The translations under genes and the position numbers were made by a program. DNA of 64,000 bases from Forficula auricularia (lineage: Eukaryota; Arthropoda; Insecta; Dermaptera; Forficulidae): the NCBI GenBank assembly GCA_024734495.1, contig JALMQS010000225.1, positions 2,877,650 to 2,941,649 of the forward strand, given 5' to 3'. Shown here piece by piece: positions 11,165 to 23,006 of this stretch (position 1 is its first letter; the number at the start of each line of letters is the position of its first letter). A model generated the notes under the pieces. That model was not told the DNA's origin. It searched no databases and saw nothing but the letters and a program-made list of their open reading frames with translations.

Positions 11165-11415
11165 AATATTGCTTAATTGAAGGAGACAATAAAAGAGTGT
11201 GTCTTTTGCTGTAATTATAAATTTTTAATTAATTTATAACGACACAATAGTTTCGAGAGCTTTGCCCTCTTCATCAGTCTATTACAATTGATTCACAGGA
11301 ATTAATGTATGAATGGTAAGTGAGATTTACATGTGGACACACTTGTTTATTGTCTCCTTCAATTTATAAAAATTCTTCTACTCTCGACAAAGAACTTTCA
11401 ATTTAATATTGCTTA
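11165..11415. mobile_element. Group 3 hammerhead element E6 with 11-bp target duplication
   Basis: Element body 11176-11404. The left end ATTGAAGGAGACAATAAAAG is complementary to a matching block at about 11344-11363, and a tail to CTTTCAATTT follows. The body is bounded by perfect 11-bp direct repeats AATATTGCTTA (11165-11175 and 11405-11415). Close relatives are at 28.3, 52.4 and 56.4 kb. A hammerhead core lies on the minus strand. An 11-bp duplication fits a retroelement better than most cut-and-paste transposons. Confidence 0.85.
11241..11280 (-). ncRNA. Hammerhead ribozyme motif (E6)
   Basis: On the minus strand: CUGAUGA (complement of 11271-11277), one extra A, helix II GAGGGC/GCUCUC closed by AAA (six pairs, one G-U), then GAAA (complement of 11251-11254). 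Helix III is altered from relatives (CUAUUGUGUC instead of CUAUAGUC), leaving only an AC/GU pairing. Helix I is poor. Probably a decayed ribozyme with an intact core. Confidence 0.5.
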
Positions 11416-11609
11416 AGCTAAAAATTCTAAAATTTTATCGGATTTTCGTTTTAGTACAAAAATTTTGGCAACAGAACAAACTTAATATGAAATTTCATTC
11501 CCGCGTTATCATGGTTATCTTGGGTACCCGAATTCAAACTGACAAATACAAATCGTCAGAAAAATTACTTTTCTCCACATTTTTCACATTTCTAAGAATA
11601 AACAAGGAA

Positions 11610-11632
11610 AATAATAATAATAATAATAATAA
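11610..11632. repeat. (AAT)n microsatellite
   Basis: Perfect trinucleotide run. It makes an asparagine tract in an otherwise meaningless frame. Confidence 0.9.
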
Positions 11633-11639
11633 AAGATTT

Positions 11640-13879
11640 TTGAGTAGGCTACTGAAAAAACGATATAAATATTTATAGTTAAGAAATTATATTTGGTATG
11701 AATAGATAGTTAAGTTAATTATGGCGTAATCGGTCTCTGTTCAATTTGAATAAATGATATACGTATGATTTAAGTATTCTCATATTTTTGAAGCAGCTCT
11801 AGATATATTAATAGTTAAGATCCCGCTATTTGAACCATGCACCAATAAGTAAATTATGAAAATATTGTTATTTGAGTAAAATAGTGGAATTGTTAAATTA
11901 AATAGTTGGTTATTTAAATGGAATAATACGTAATTACGATAAGAAATGATATAAACTTGAATATTATTTATTTATAAGATGACTAGAAGATGAGTATTTC
12001 TTTGATGTAGAATCTATATTCAATCAAATTAATTATATAAATATTTATTTTAATTATTCATTTGACTAAATTAATTAGATAAAAATTTGAATTAATTATT
12101 ATTATTATTTTTATTGAATTAATTAATACATTTGATTTAAGGTACAAGAACCAATTATTTTACATGAATTAATGTATGCATTGTATTTAAGCTTCGACTT
12201 CGGAGTTTACTTCTCCACCATCGACTGTCCTTGATCATCTTTTTAGTCTTTGTTTTTAATAAGAGGAAAAAACTAATTAAAGAAAAAAACCACTTTTCCG
12301 ATAATTATTCCAATTCCATATTTTGGAATCCCCAAGCATCCATCATTTTAAGGTGCAAGAGAATCTAATTTTAATATATATTAGTATTTCTTATAATATT
12401 ATAGTGGGTTTTAAAATTAAAAAAAACAAACAATGTAAACACAAGTTTTGTTAAATTTTTTTTTTTTAAATATCTTAATTATTAAAATATTACTATTTGG
12501 GAAAAATCTAAGTTGTTTTATTATAAAAAAAACATTCGTTTAGATATAATAAGACACTAGAAGTAAGCAAGGCATTCATTTGATATTAAGAGATATCTAA
12601 TAGAATAAAATAGATCACTCAAGTATATAATTTATTTGGATTAAATACCTAAAAATTTGGTCATATTTGGAATGATTTCGATATATCTTGATTTTTAATA
12701 AAATATCTTTGGAACAAATAAGAGCTCATTAAAAATGCTCAACTCTATCAATATATTTATTATAAAGAAATTGCTTTTTCAGTGTAGGTTAATTCCGCCA
12801 AGAATTCCGGATAATTCAATGTATACCTATATTTATTATAAACCAAACTATTTCGTTTTCCCCCCATAGAATAAAATTCAATTATGACTATTTTTTATTT
12901 TCTTAATATTCATATGAAAATTATTTTATATTAGAATGAAAAAATCTTGTTTTCCCTAGTTCTAAAACTATTAAATTCTAGTCTTAAAAATATTTATTAG
13001 TAATAAAAGAAATTGATTCATTTTTAATTTATATTTAAGATGTTCATTTGTTCATTCACAAAGAACTTATAATCATTTCTTAACTACAATCGAATGCCTT
13101 AGGTCTATTTTCAACCCATAAGAATAAGTGCATATAATCAACTTCAAACATCAAATTAATTCAACAAAACACCTTGGATTTTTTTTTTCATTCATTTCAA
13201 AACTTGCTATTTGCAATGAATCTTTGATTTGTTTTTTTCCGTTCAACAAAAAATTTCATGTACTTTAGCAAATGATTAATTGAGTCTCCTGTTCTATGCA
13301 AATTATAAGTTTCTAAATTTATAGCATTAGAATTTTCTATGTACCTACTGTTTTACAGCTAGTCAGTTGTTTTGATTTCTAAACAAAATTGACGTCAATC
13401 TCCTCCAATATATCGAATTAATAATTACATTAAAAATCATCTTCTAATATCTATTGACAACTGCTGGGGCATTAGTTATCAGGGCATAAGCAGGCAAACA
13501 AACATATTCATTCTTACGGGTAAAAATATTTTTATTCTCAATAGCGCCTCTTATTTTTGACAATATATAATATAGTGTGTGCATAAAAGAATATAGCAGT
13601 ATTAAACAGGTTTAATTGCACTTTAACTGGACGTTACAATAAAAAGATACAAAGTAGAATATGCAGTAACATTTCTAGTTTATCTTATAAGTGTTCAATT
13701 TGAGCTCCTGAAATCAGATTGGGGCCCAGAAAGTTCTTATCACTATTTAATTAATATCTAAGTGTAGATTTTCCATTTTTTGAGTTTTACATTTTGTTTA
13801 AAATATAATTGGAAATATATTGGAAACTTCTTTGCAGCAAAGTATAGCTATCCTATTGAAATTTCTTCTCCCTTCTTAT
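11640..13879. other. AT-rich intergenic sequence
   Basis: More than 2 kb of A/T-rich DNA. I looked for inverted repeats, ribozyme cores and long frames and saw none. Confidence 0.5.
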
Positions 13880-14197
13880 GGGCCCCATACACTGTCAAAC
13901 AAATTGCGCAACACAGACCGTTGTGCAATTGTTTGACAGTGTATGGGAGTGTTTGATACGTTTTGACAAGTTTCAAAAATGTTTGAAATCTTTTGCACAA
14001 CGGGAGCGTTTGTGCAACACGTCGGGTTGTGTATGGGCGAGTTGCGCAATATTTCCAAGGGTATGATTATTAATGATGCGTTGTGCATCGCTGTTTTGTG
14101 CAATTTCTCTGACAATGTATGGGCCCTGGCAAACGATGCGAAACACAACGTTGCACAACACTTTGTTGCGCAATTTGTTTGACAGTGTATGGGTCCC
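13880..14197. mobile_element. Inverted-repeat element K with subterminal motifs
   Basis: Ends are CCCATACACTGTCAAACAA and its complement TTGTTTGACAGTGTATGGG, extending through TTGCGCAACA. The interior has many related words on both strands (TTGTGCAAC, GTTGCGCAA, TTTGTGCAAT, CGTTGTGCAT), plus a second ATGTATGGGCCC near 14117. Target duplication is unclear, so the superfamily is not assigned. The 121-codon minus-strand frame is only the repeat words read in frame and is not a gene. Confidence 0.8.
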
Positions 14198-14934
14198 TTT
14201 ACGGTTGATTTAACACAGACAGATCCCAAAAAATAAATCATAATTTTTAATATTTCTTACAGGAATAATATGGCTACAAAAAGATAATATACCTATACCA
14301 ATCTGGAGACTTGTTTTTGAGTAATAAATCTTTTTAACTTTTAACATATGGTTATATAATTGAGAAAACCACTGAAATCTTATTAAATTTGAAAAAAAAA
14401 ATTTTAACACATTGAATAAATAAATAAAATTGTTATAACTTAATTACAATTGTTTAATTTAGATTATCTACGTCATTGGTGAGTTGAATCAACAAATCAA
14501 TGTTAAAGATCTCACTGTTATTTATGACAACTATTCAAAGTAATTTGAAAAAAAAAAATTATTTAGACATGTACCTAAGTACCCTAGGGCAAGAGTAAAT
14601 ATCAAATTATATGGAGATGCAATACTTACTTATACGTAGGTACTATTAATATTTATTAATTTTATTCAATTTCCATAATTTCTTTATTTATCTTTAAAAT
14701 AGGGTGAGGTTCAGCCTCATACGTCAAGTCGTCATTTATCTAGGTAAAATACAAAAATGTTTTTCATTTGACATTGTAATCTATTAAATTTTGTTTTAAA
14801 ACACCTACTTATATGTTATACAGTACATAAATGAAAATAAATACTTAATTTTTAATTTTATTTAATATTTTTAAAATTCATATACCTATATATTAGTATA
14901 TATATATTAAATCATAATATTATAGATGAACCCC
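14198..14934. other. AT-rich intergenic sequence
   Basis: No element ends, RNA motif or coding signal seen. Confidence 0.5.
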
Positions 14935-15755
14935 TACGGTTCTAAGATGGATTCTGTATATTCTCTTCTAAAACGCCTATAAATCATTTTCCCCCCGACA
15001 TTTGAAAAGAAACTTCCTCCTCTATTCCAATTGAGGTTTCGAAAGCTTCTTATTGTTTTTCTTTCTTCAATCTCTATTTTGTATAATCGAATTCGATTAA
15101 TTTCATATTAAATGTGTATTTAAAAATATTGATTAATTATTATTGTTAATTAAAAAAATAAATAAAATAAAATATTTATTATTTATCAAACCTCTGTTTT
15201 GATAAACAACTCAACCTATATAATATAATATCAAATCTTTAATATAAATTATATTATAAATTAATAAATTTTGAAACAAAAAATAATAGAACTTAAAATT
15301 TGATTAATTTCATATTCAATTTGTATTTAAATTATTATTGGTTAAAAAATAAATAAAGGAAAATATTTATTATTTATCAAACCAATCAATGTGGTTTCAG
15401 CTGAAACCTCTGTTTTGAAAACAACTCAACCTATATAATATAATATCAAATCTGCAATATAAATTATATTATAATTTAATTAATGTTAAAAAAAAATTAT
15501 AGAACTTAAAATTTGAGATCTATTTCTATTAATAGAATTCTAAGATGTCTCATCTTTCTCTCTATAGCCGAATTTTGCATATTCTATACTGATTATAAAT
15601 CATTTTACCTGATATTGAAAAATTAACTTCCTACACATATATAATTTCCTCGATAACTGGGTGGTTTTCTCAGATTAGAAATTTTAACCTCTATTTTGTT
15701 TAAATGCCAGTCGAATTCGATTAATTTCAAATCAAATTCATTAGAAATATATTTT
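14935..15755. repeat. Complex local tandem duplication
   Basis: The block at about 14935-15130 (TTCTAAGATG, ATAAATCATTTT, AATTCGATTAATTTCA) recurs at about 15537-15750, roughly 600 bp on. Nested between them, a 207-214 bp unit occurs twice (about 15094-15300 and 15301-15515), each with CTCAACCTATATAATATAAT and AGAACTTAAAATTTGA. Copies have diverged, so this is not recent. Confidence 0.75.
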
Positions 15756-15769
15756 TTTTTCGTAACTTG

Positions 15770-16130
15770 AGTATATAGGGTGGTGGCGGGAGCGGTGATG
15801 GTGGGGGGTGTCACGAGTCAAAATGGAATTGGAGTATATCCCCAGAGGAGTTCGCGGTTCCATTTCATGGGATTCTATTCACTATTCAGTTAGAAAGGTC
15901 GAAACGAAAACCCCCGGCTCTCTGGTGACTTTCTAACCGTTTTCTGTTTTAATTAAAGATGGCTGATGTGACAGCCGCCACCCTTTATAATCTGTATATG
16001 CTCCAGAGGCTCGGAGGGTCAAATGAGTAAAGAACGAAGGGCACCATTTTTAAGCCGGGGGCTTGGTTTGCCCTTGGGCTCCCAGCTGTGATTCCCTAAC
16101 TTCAACTTCCCAATAAAGGCCTCATTCATT
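15770..16130. promoter_or_regulatory. GC-rich island, possible regulatory element
   Basis: Balanced-to-GC-rich block with GGTGGCGGGAGCGGTGATGG and GTGACAGCCGCCACCC and no sustained frame. It sits next to a second island (16190-17060). Regulatory identity is inferred from composition only. Confidence 0.3.
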
Positions 16131-16189
16131 ATTCGACACAGAATTTTTTTTAAATAGTTCTATCTATCTAATTTAATTTTTCAAAGTTT

Positions 16190-17060
16190 CCCCCGTCTTC
16201 TCGGATCCAATTCAACGGCCCTCTCTGTGTTTCCATCCAATCTGCCGCCATTGCTTGGTCCATTTCTGACAAGGAACAACATCTTTTGAAATTACACCGA
16301 AATAAAGACGCTACACATCCTTTGAAAGGACACGAACTCTCTCTGATTACAAGGCAACCACCTCATGAATATTTCGTATTGTTGATTTATCAAAATCACG
16401 CAAGATGTTCGAAATTAGTTTTTTTTTTTTTAATTTCAGTCCAATTATCTTCGTTTTCAGTTCTGACGTGTTTATTAAAACGATTGCCTTATGCGCCTTC
16501 CGATTGGTATCCGAGCTTCTAGGATATTAGATAACTAGCTACAAAAGCATGCGTGGATTATTTATAACAAGTTAAGCTGTCAAAAATATATTTATTGCCG
16601 GGGCGCCCGGGTTTAGGTTCATTGAGCAGCGACTGGGCAAAAAGGCGGATCTCTTTCTCTTCTCTATTAATCTGCTGATTAAACTGACCGAGAGGCAATT
16701 AGTCGCTGGTGGCTGGGCCCGTTATATCTGCATAGGCATCCATTTGAAAGAAAGGTCTCAGGACCTTCACCTGTCATCTGAATTCCGACAGGTATTTTGA
16801 ATAGCGGCGACTACCGGTCTTCATTGCATTTGTTCTTCTTGACATCGGCAGAAGCAGAGAATAATTTGAATGTGTATAGGTGAACGGTGGGTGTCCCGTA
16901 ACGGAAATGGGGCCGACATGACGGCGACATGCCCTCCCAAGAAAATACTCCCGCTCATGAGGTGGATGAGACCCGTTTTTGAATGTTTTGGGGCTCTTTT
17001 GTGCCAAGGCAGTTGCGTCAATCCAGGGCCACGACCAGACAAATAGGCTCAGGCCGGTGT
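16190..17060. promoter_or_regulatory. Higher-complexity island, possible enhancer
   Basis: Long stretch of non-repetitive sequence with an E-box CACCTG (16768-16773) inside an inverted pair (CACCTGTC and GACAGGT), homeodomain-type AATTAGT, and GC-rich ends. The minus-strand frames of 73-77 codons overlap each other and have no recognisable motif. Complexity and lack of repeats suggest constraint, but conservation cannot be tested here. Confidence 0.35.
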
Positions 17061-18531
17061 TTTCAATAGAACTCGACCTAACAATATTTAACCTACCGTC
17101 CCAAACTATGGACTCGAGAAAGAGACAAATCGCCCATTGATTTATGGCGTAGAAAAAGAATGCTATTCAAAAACAACAGCAAATTTTATATGAAAACAGA
17201 AAAAAATCATGCATTACTTAGGTATAAATAGGAACTAAAAATGTTAAAGTTGGAGAGGAAAAATAGTATTACAAACATACCATTTAAGCACTTAAAGAAA
17301 TAATAGAGTCATCGAAGTCATTAAAAAATCGCTTTAATGAAATTTATTATTTGCCAAAAAATTTTCCAATTAACCAGTAGGTATATTTCGGATTTTAAGA
17401 TTTTCAAAAAACATATAAATAGGGCGTATATAAAAATTTAAAATTTAATTATTTTAATTGATAGTTTAATTAAAAACAAAAAATAGCAATTCATTAATTG
17501 TTTTCAAAAATAAAAAAGTTATAGGCTAAACAAAAAACAAATCGCGTGACGTCAGAAATCTGCTTAGACACTTTTCTTCTATTTGCAAATATACAGAAGA
17601 CAGTTTTAAATGACCAAAAAAAATGATTATCAATTGTGTTTTGTTTTTAAAAACTAAATAAAATTTATAAATAATATGGTAGTATTTTGCCGCCGGGAAA
17701 TATAATACTTTAATAGTCCATTTTTTGTTTATTTGAAACAGTCTTGTGTACATTTGCAAATGAGAGAAATGTATTAAACTGACTCATGACGTCATTTGCT
17801 TTGTTTCTACTTACGAATATATTTTTTTTTTATTTTAAAAATAAAAATTACATAGGTATTTAATATATAAATTATACTACCTATTAATTTTAAATTCGAA
17901 TTTTTATTTACTTACCCCTTATTGCCTAATAACCAGTTTTTCAGAAGGGGGGGGGGCAGAATAGGCAAAAGTTCGTATTATAAAATTTATAATCTTGTAC
18001 CTACTCGTAATATCATAAAACAGACATTTATCGCATTTGTCTACGTTTTACAGTAAAGAAATGAAATAAGCAAATATAGGCGAAATCCACTTATGAAATT
18101 AATCTTCAAAGACGGAATAGATCGATGTCGTTTAATAAATATTCAATAACGAGGATACAAATGATTATAATATTTTATAGTAATTTAATATTTATTCGCT
18201 AACATGTATCATCTGAAACACAAATATTTGCATGTTTTTACTATGAATTATGATCTGATAATAGATATGATCCATCATTGGATAATCTGTCAAGAGTTTA
18301 TAGAAGTAAACAAATTTAATGTTGTTTTGGTTGTAAGTTGGAATTCTTTTATTCTGTTTGTTATTTAACACCTAATATTGATATCCACCATTTCATTGAT
18401 GGGGTGATAAAATGGTGATGTTTTATCTTCCTCTATGAAAATCTGAGGTAAATTGAAGGCGAATAAATAAATAAATAATTCCGTTAGATGAGTGATTGAC
18501 TCATATCGTGCGTTTAATTCAGTTCCCTCGA
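17061..18531. other. Intergenic sequence with two CRE-like sites
   Basis: Mostly AT-rich. GTGACGTCAG near 17547 and the palindromic ATGACGTCAT near 17787 are consensus-like cAMP-response/AP-1 family sites about 240 bp apart. A G homopolymer run lies near 17947. No coding frame recognised; the 77-codon frame between the sites is low-complexity. Confidence 0.4.
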
Positions 18532-18668
18532 GTATATATCATAGAATCAGAGAAATGACTGATGAATCATGTCGAAATTAAAACCAATTTCTGAAACAAT
18601 TCATCTTGAAGATCGATATCCGATCATTTTTTAAAATAATTTAGTCGTCTTCTTGTATAGTAGTCAGA
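18532..18668 (+). repeat. Local duplicated non-coding segment, copy 1
   Basis: About 135 bp matching 20736-20875 in the same orientation. Shared words include AACAATTCATC, CCGATCATTTTTTAAAATAA and TTTAGTCGTCTTCTTGTA. No element ends are visible at its borders. Confidence 0.8.
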
Positions 18669-20005
18669 TGTGATGCTGGCATGCTCACCTTCATTATTGT
18701 TTCTAATTTTTTAATCCCCGAACCAAAAATAAGGGTGTTATGTTCATATAAACGGAAAGTCTAATTGTCATATTGTTTTTCGTAAATCAAATAAATATTT
18801 CGTCAAAAAAAGTTTGAATAACTAGTACATTTATAAATAAAATTTCTGTTTTAAAAAAAGCAACAAATTAAATTATAGATTTTTTGTTTGTTTTTATTTC
18901 TTAATTCATTTAAAAATTATGAAAAATAAAATTAAATATTTAAAAGTTTCCCTTACAAATTAAATTTTTTTTGATTTTTCGTATCTAAGCTCAGCATGAA
19001 ATTGAAATACATCATCAACCCAAGTATTTAATTCCCTAAAAACTTTTTTTCTTTTTTGATTATTTATGTTTAGAAATGTCAAAAACCTGTAGAAAAGTAA
19101 TTTTCATGTATGATATTTTTTTAAATTCTTCTGACCAAGAATTCCAATACTTAAGATAACTCTAGAACGAAATATCATATTATGTTTTTTCTGATATTTT
19201 CGAAACGAAGAACTAATTAGATTTTGAGCTTCAGAAATTTTGGTTGAAGGATCGAGAACATCAGGAAAAATAGTATCCCTTTTGAACTGATGTAGATTAA
19301 TGAGTCGAAATTTTGTGCAAAAGTTTGTATTAATAAACTACCAAGTTTCTATCTATAGCTTACCTAACTGATAAAAAAATTGTCAAATTTTTAAAATTTG
19401 TCCAAAGTGTAGTTACCTAATCTTGGAAAATCCTTTAATATCTAAATGATCATTATCCTACAAAACTGTAATCAGAAAAACAATACGTGAATAGGGTTCC
19501 CTCTTTTCCTTCGTAAAACGTAACATTTTTAGGTATATTTAGGATGTACCTTCGAGTTTTTAATTCAGTATAATGACAGAATAAACCCTATAAAATGTAA
19601 TATTTTCTAATTTGATTAAGAATTAGCAACAGCACCCTTGCTGTATTGATTAACAGCATGAATATATGAGACTATCCCAATAAGATAGGTTTTGGAATAT
19701 CATTAAAGCATGGGTTTTCTTCTAATTGAACCTTGCAATTTTAGAGTGGGTAGTGTACTGCAATGTATTTGTTAATCGACTTCAAAAAAGGAGATTTTGT
19801 AGCTTATAGGATAATTTATAACAATTTAACAATTTTTCTTTACTTTTTTATAAAAGTTTAACTTTGCAAAGTTTCACCTTCCGTGATCAAAATTATGAAA
19901 ATAAATATTTATATAAATAATAAGACGGACCACCGTATGTCGAGAGTTCCGTACCCGTCTATAAGTCTTAAAATACTTGAAATATCGAATTCGTGTTTAT
20001 TTATG
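18669..20005. other. AT-rich sequence between duplicated segments
   Basis: Includes the motif CGACTTCAAAAAAGGAG near 19779, which recurs at about 20490 around the minisatellite and may mark an old retroelement. No frame supported. Confidence 0.4.
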
Positions 20006-20345
20006 TTGATTTAACATTTAATTAGCTGTTTTCATATTTAACTACGGTTTAAATACTTAACTCTAAATTTTCTTACTTATCTCCTCGTTTTCCTAATTAA
20101 CTCGCTGTTTACATACTTACCTTGTTGATTTCATATTTAATTAGCTGTTTTCATACTTAACTCAAGGTTTAAATAATTAACTCATGCTTTAAATATTTAA
20201 CTTTCAGTTTTCTTTCTTATCTCTCAATTTTCTTTACACCTCGTTTTCCTAATTAACTGCTGTTTATATACTTACCTTGTTGATTTCATATTTAATTAGC
20301 TATTTTCATACTTAACCACTGTTCAAATAACTTATGAGGAGAATT
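20006..20345. repeat. 20-bp minisatellite with higher-order pattern
   Basis: About 16 degenerate units of 18-21 bp, each like CTTAACTNNNTGTTTTCATA. Distinct variants recur in order: the pair CTTACCTTGTTGATTTCATA then TTTAATTAGCTGTTTTCATA appears twice about 150 bp apart, and CCTCGTTTTCCTAATTAACT also recurs. This implies a multi-unit higher-order repeat. One stray unit (TTAACCGAGGTTTAAA) lies near 20480. Confidence 0.8.
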
Positions 20346-20440
20346 TTCTAGGTTAGGTTTCACAAAAGGAAATATTAAAACAAATGTATGTTTTTTTGAG
20401 TTTGATTCACTCGATATATATTTCGGGTTATTATATTATT
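20345..20440 (-). mobile_element. Fragment of AUAUAU-type hammerhead element
   Basis: Minus strand reads AACCCGAAATATATATCGAG, matching the 3' half (GAAA, AUAUAU helix III, GAG of helix I) of the motif at 50673-50717. The CUGANGA strand is absent. GGTTTCACA near 20355 also occurs in related elements. Confidence 0.5.
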
Positions 20441-20735
20441 TTATATTTTATATTATTATTATATTATTATATCAAATACTTAACCGAGGTTTAAACCGAC
20501 TTCAAAAAGTGATTTCATGTAAAAATTTCGTCGTTTATTTGTAACTAAATTAGATAATTATTTTATTCATTTTAGTGCATTTGATTTTATTTTTAGTTCC
20601 TATTATTTTATTTGTTGCATTTAATTTTTTTGAAGTCAGTTTTATTTTTTTTCTAAAAATTATTTGTTTTTTAGGGTTGGTTCTAAAAACTAGAATGTAA
20701 GCCTCAACTTATATCCCGGTCTCTACATTGGTTCA

Positions 20736-20875
20736 GTTTATATCCTGAAATCAAATAAATGACTGATAAATTATGCCGAGATTAAAATCAATTTCTAAAA
20801 CAATTCATCATGAAGATCGAAATCCGATCATTTTTTAAAATAATTTAGTCGTCTTCTTGTAGTAGTAGTCGGATG
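20736..20875 (+). repeat. Local duplicated non-coding segment, copy 2
   Basis: Counterpart of 18532-18668, about 2.2 kb away, with scattered substitutions and small indels. It runs directly into the GC-rich island that follows. Confidence 0.8.
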
Positions 20876-20877
20876 GG

Positions 20878-21310
20878 TGTTTATCTGCCGGTCAGCTCGG
20901 CTCCATTATCGTTACTCGTTTTTTTGTGCCAACACTCAGCTCTCTGATCGATTTGATGGGGGTGGATGGCAGAGTTGAGGGGGTTGTTGAAGAGGGGGTG
21001 ATGATCCTGGGGGATCGAGTGCATCAGCAGCAAAAGAACCCGCGAGGAAGCCGCGCAGGGGCCATTAGCGTCCACATTTTCTGGCCTTCCTTTTTGCCCC
21101 TCGGGGCTCTAATCACTCCGTCACTGATACCAACCGACCGATGCTAACGATCCACCCTCTTACTAAAAAACCAAGGTTGCCATCATTACTATCTTACTGC
21201 GATAGTGTGCGGGTCTGATCTTTTGTTCCCTCGTTACAATCGTTACCTCCCGTGACGGACGATGCCAGCTTTGCTGAAAAAACATTGATGATGGCCAACC
21301 GAGGCTTTTC
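20878..21310. promoter_or_regulatory. GC-rich island, possible regulatory element
   Basis: Complex sequence, GC-rich at first, with GGTCAGCTCGGCTCC and purine-rich GTTGAGGGGGTTGTTGAAG. Frames of 64 and 73 codons on opposite strands overlap and look non-coding. Another CRE-like CAATGACGTC follows near 21410. Confidence 0.3.
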
Positions 21311-21955
21311 TCTTCTATTCTCTGTATGCTTTATCTAGTTAGCTATCTATTTATCTACTATATATAAAGCTTGACCATTTTAGAGAAAAGTTGAGCCAAA
21401 ATGGAATGCGCCAATGACGTCCTCTATGATTTATCTTCGTTCAAACAACCAAGGGATAACGTCACGGATGGCCGACCACTGGGAACACATGCATCGCATA
21501 TTCGAATACAGTCATGCGTTTTGAAAATCTAAAATTTCAACGATCAGTTTGTCAATTTTAATATTCCACTTGGAGGGTTCTCCATAAAAGCCCGTCATGA
21601 AGGGAATCGATTGTTGATTCAGGAAGTTTTTAGTTCATGGTGTTTAGAATCAGCCGCCCACCCACGATCCTTATTTAAACATTCAAAAAACCTCCAACTA
21701 TTGATTCAGATTAAAATTGTATATTTATTTATTTACTATATTTTATGTTGGTTATAGGTATATACATACAGGGTAATTGGTTTTATTTAACCCTTTCCTT
21801 AAAAGGGATTATTATATACCTACTCTATAGCTAATTTGGAGCAAATTTCACCCTATCAACTGAGGTTAAAAATTCATTGGTTTTTGAGTTATTGTAGATT
21901 TTTTTATATTTTCCGACGTTTTAATAAAAACTCCGAATTTAAAAAAATTAGTCTG
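21311..21955. other. Intergenic sequence
   Basis: Moderate complexity to about 21700, then AT-rich. ACAGGGTAATTGG near 21768 resembles transposon-end wording but no partner was found. Confidence 0.4.
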
Positions 21956-22305
21956 GCCACTGAACTGGCACATTTCTAATATCTGGCAAATGAGCGATTG
22001 CTTTGAAAAAATTAATGCCAAGAACATTCGTATAACTAGAAATAAAAGAGTCCTAAATTACAAGTTTTGAATAAAAATTTTAAATATCGTTTAACTCGAA
22101 AAATTGTAACGAAAATCGAGGAAGTTATCACTGTAATTTTTACGCCACGTTTAATAAAAAAAATTTGAGTAATCTTTTTCGATTTAAATATTTGTAATTT
22201 ATGATCTTTTATTTCTAGTTATGAATGTTCTTGTAATAAATATTTTTAAAGCAATCCCTCATTTGACAGCTATTAGAAATGTGCCAATTCAGTGTCCAGA
22301 GCGGA
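21956..22305. mobile_element. Foldback element with diverged arms
   Basis: Arms at about 21956-22070 and 22170-22305 share GGCACATTTCTAAT, GAACATTC and AACTAGAAATAAAAGA in opposite orientation. The centre is AT-rich. No ribozyme core seen. Confidence 0.7.
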
Positions 22306-22703
22306 TTGTTCATTGAATTTTACTAAAATAATTAACTCTTAATCTTAATATAGAACAACTAAATATGAAATTTGGTTTTAATATTCTTGTTTGTTTTTGA
22401 GTTAGGGCGGGCACACACTTTTGACAAGAGAGATTTTGAAAAAATTACTGTTTGGACCTTGAAACGTAAAAATCTGCAAAAAAATTTCTATGTTGTGTGT
22501 TAAAAGAAAAAATGCAGTTATTCTTCAATTACTTATAGTAGTACTGGACCGACATAAATTTATATTGATTAATTATTGAACATAGAGTGTTTTCCGTTGG
22601 AGGTTTCAATGCACTCATTATAATGGCTGCCTTAGAAACCTAAATAAACATATTGTAAACTAAAAGAGCAATGACGTCAGCATTGTCGTCACTGCTGTAC
22701 TGG
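22306..22703. other. Dispersed-repeat fragment and spacer
   Basis: Part (about 22330-22420) resembles a section of repeat C (AACTCTTAATCTTAATATA, TATTCTTGTTTGTTTTTGAG). The rest is unassigned. Confidence 0.35.
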
Positions 22704-22711
22704 GGTCCAAC

Positions 22712-22876
22712 CGAGGGTGAACCGCGGCCTAATATCGTGTACACCTACTTCCATTTCCACTTCCATTTTCAAGTAGAAAACAATAGATGAAGGTGCATTA
22801 TCTAATGAATTCCAAAATAATTCCAGATAATTCCAAGGATGGTGTACACATAATTCCGATGGCGGTTCACCCCTCG
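22712..22876 (-). mobile_element. MITE-A copy 3, perfect 8-bp target duplication
   Basis: Inserted in reverse orientation relative to the other copies. Ends CGAGGGTGAACCGCGG and GGCGGTTCACCCCTCG, flanked by identical GGTCCAAC at 22704-22711 and 22877-22884. This is the best evidence for the 8-bp duplication. The 64-codon frames here are shadows of the MITE. Confidence 0.93.
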
Positions 22877-22977
22877 GGTCCAACAGAAAAGTTTATTAGT
22901 ATTTTTAGACCGAATTCAAAACTACAAACAAATCTTTTTTTTATGATATTGATACAAGAAGAAGTTGCACCAAAAAG

Positions 22978-23006
22978 GTAAAACCTCTATAGTCCACGGT
23001 GGACCC
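22978..23006 (+). mobile_element. Fragment of group 1 hammerhead element
   Basis: AAACCTCTATAGTCCACGGT, continuing GGA, matches the arm of the 46.1-46.6 kb element, where CCTCTATAG and CCACCGTGGA are separated by about 20 bp. Only this remnant was found here. Confidence 0.45.

Noticed and set aside
13876..14241. 121-codon minus-strand frame as a cysteine-rich protein
   Set aside because: It is the repeat words of element K (TTGTGCAAC and relatives) read in frame, ending in the terminal inverted repeats.
22689..22981. Two 64-codon frames on opposite strands
   Set aside because: They lie within or across MITE-A copy 3 and its terminal repeats.
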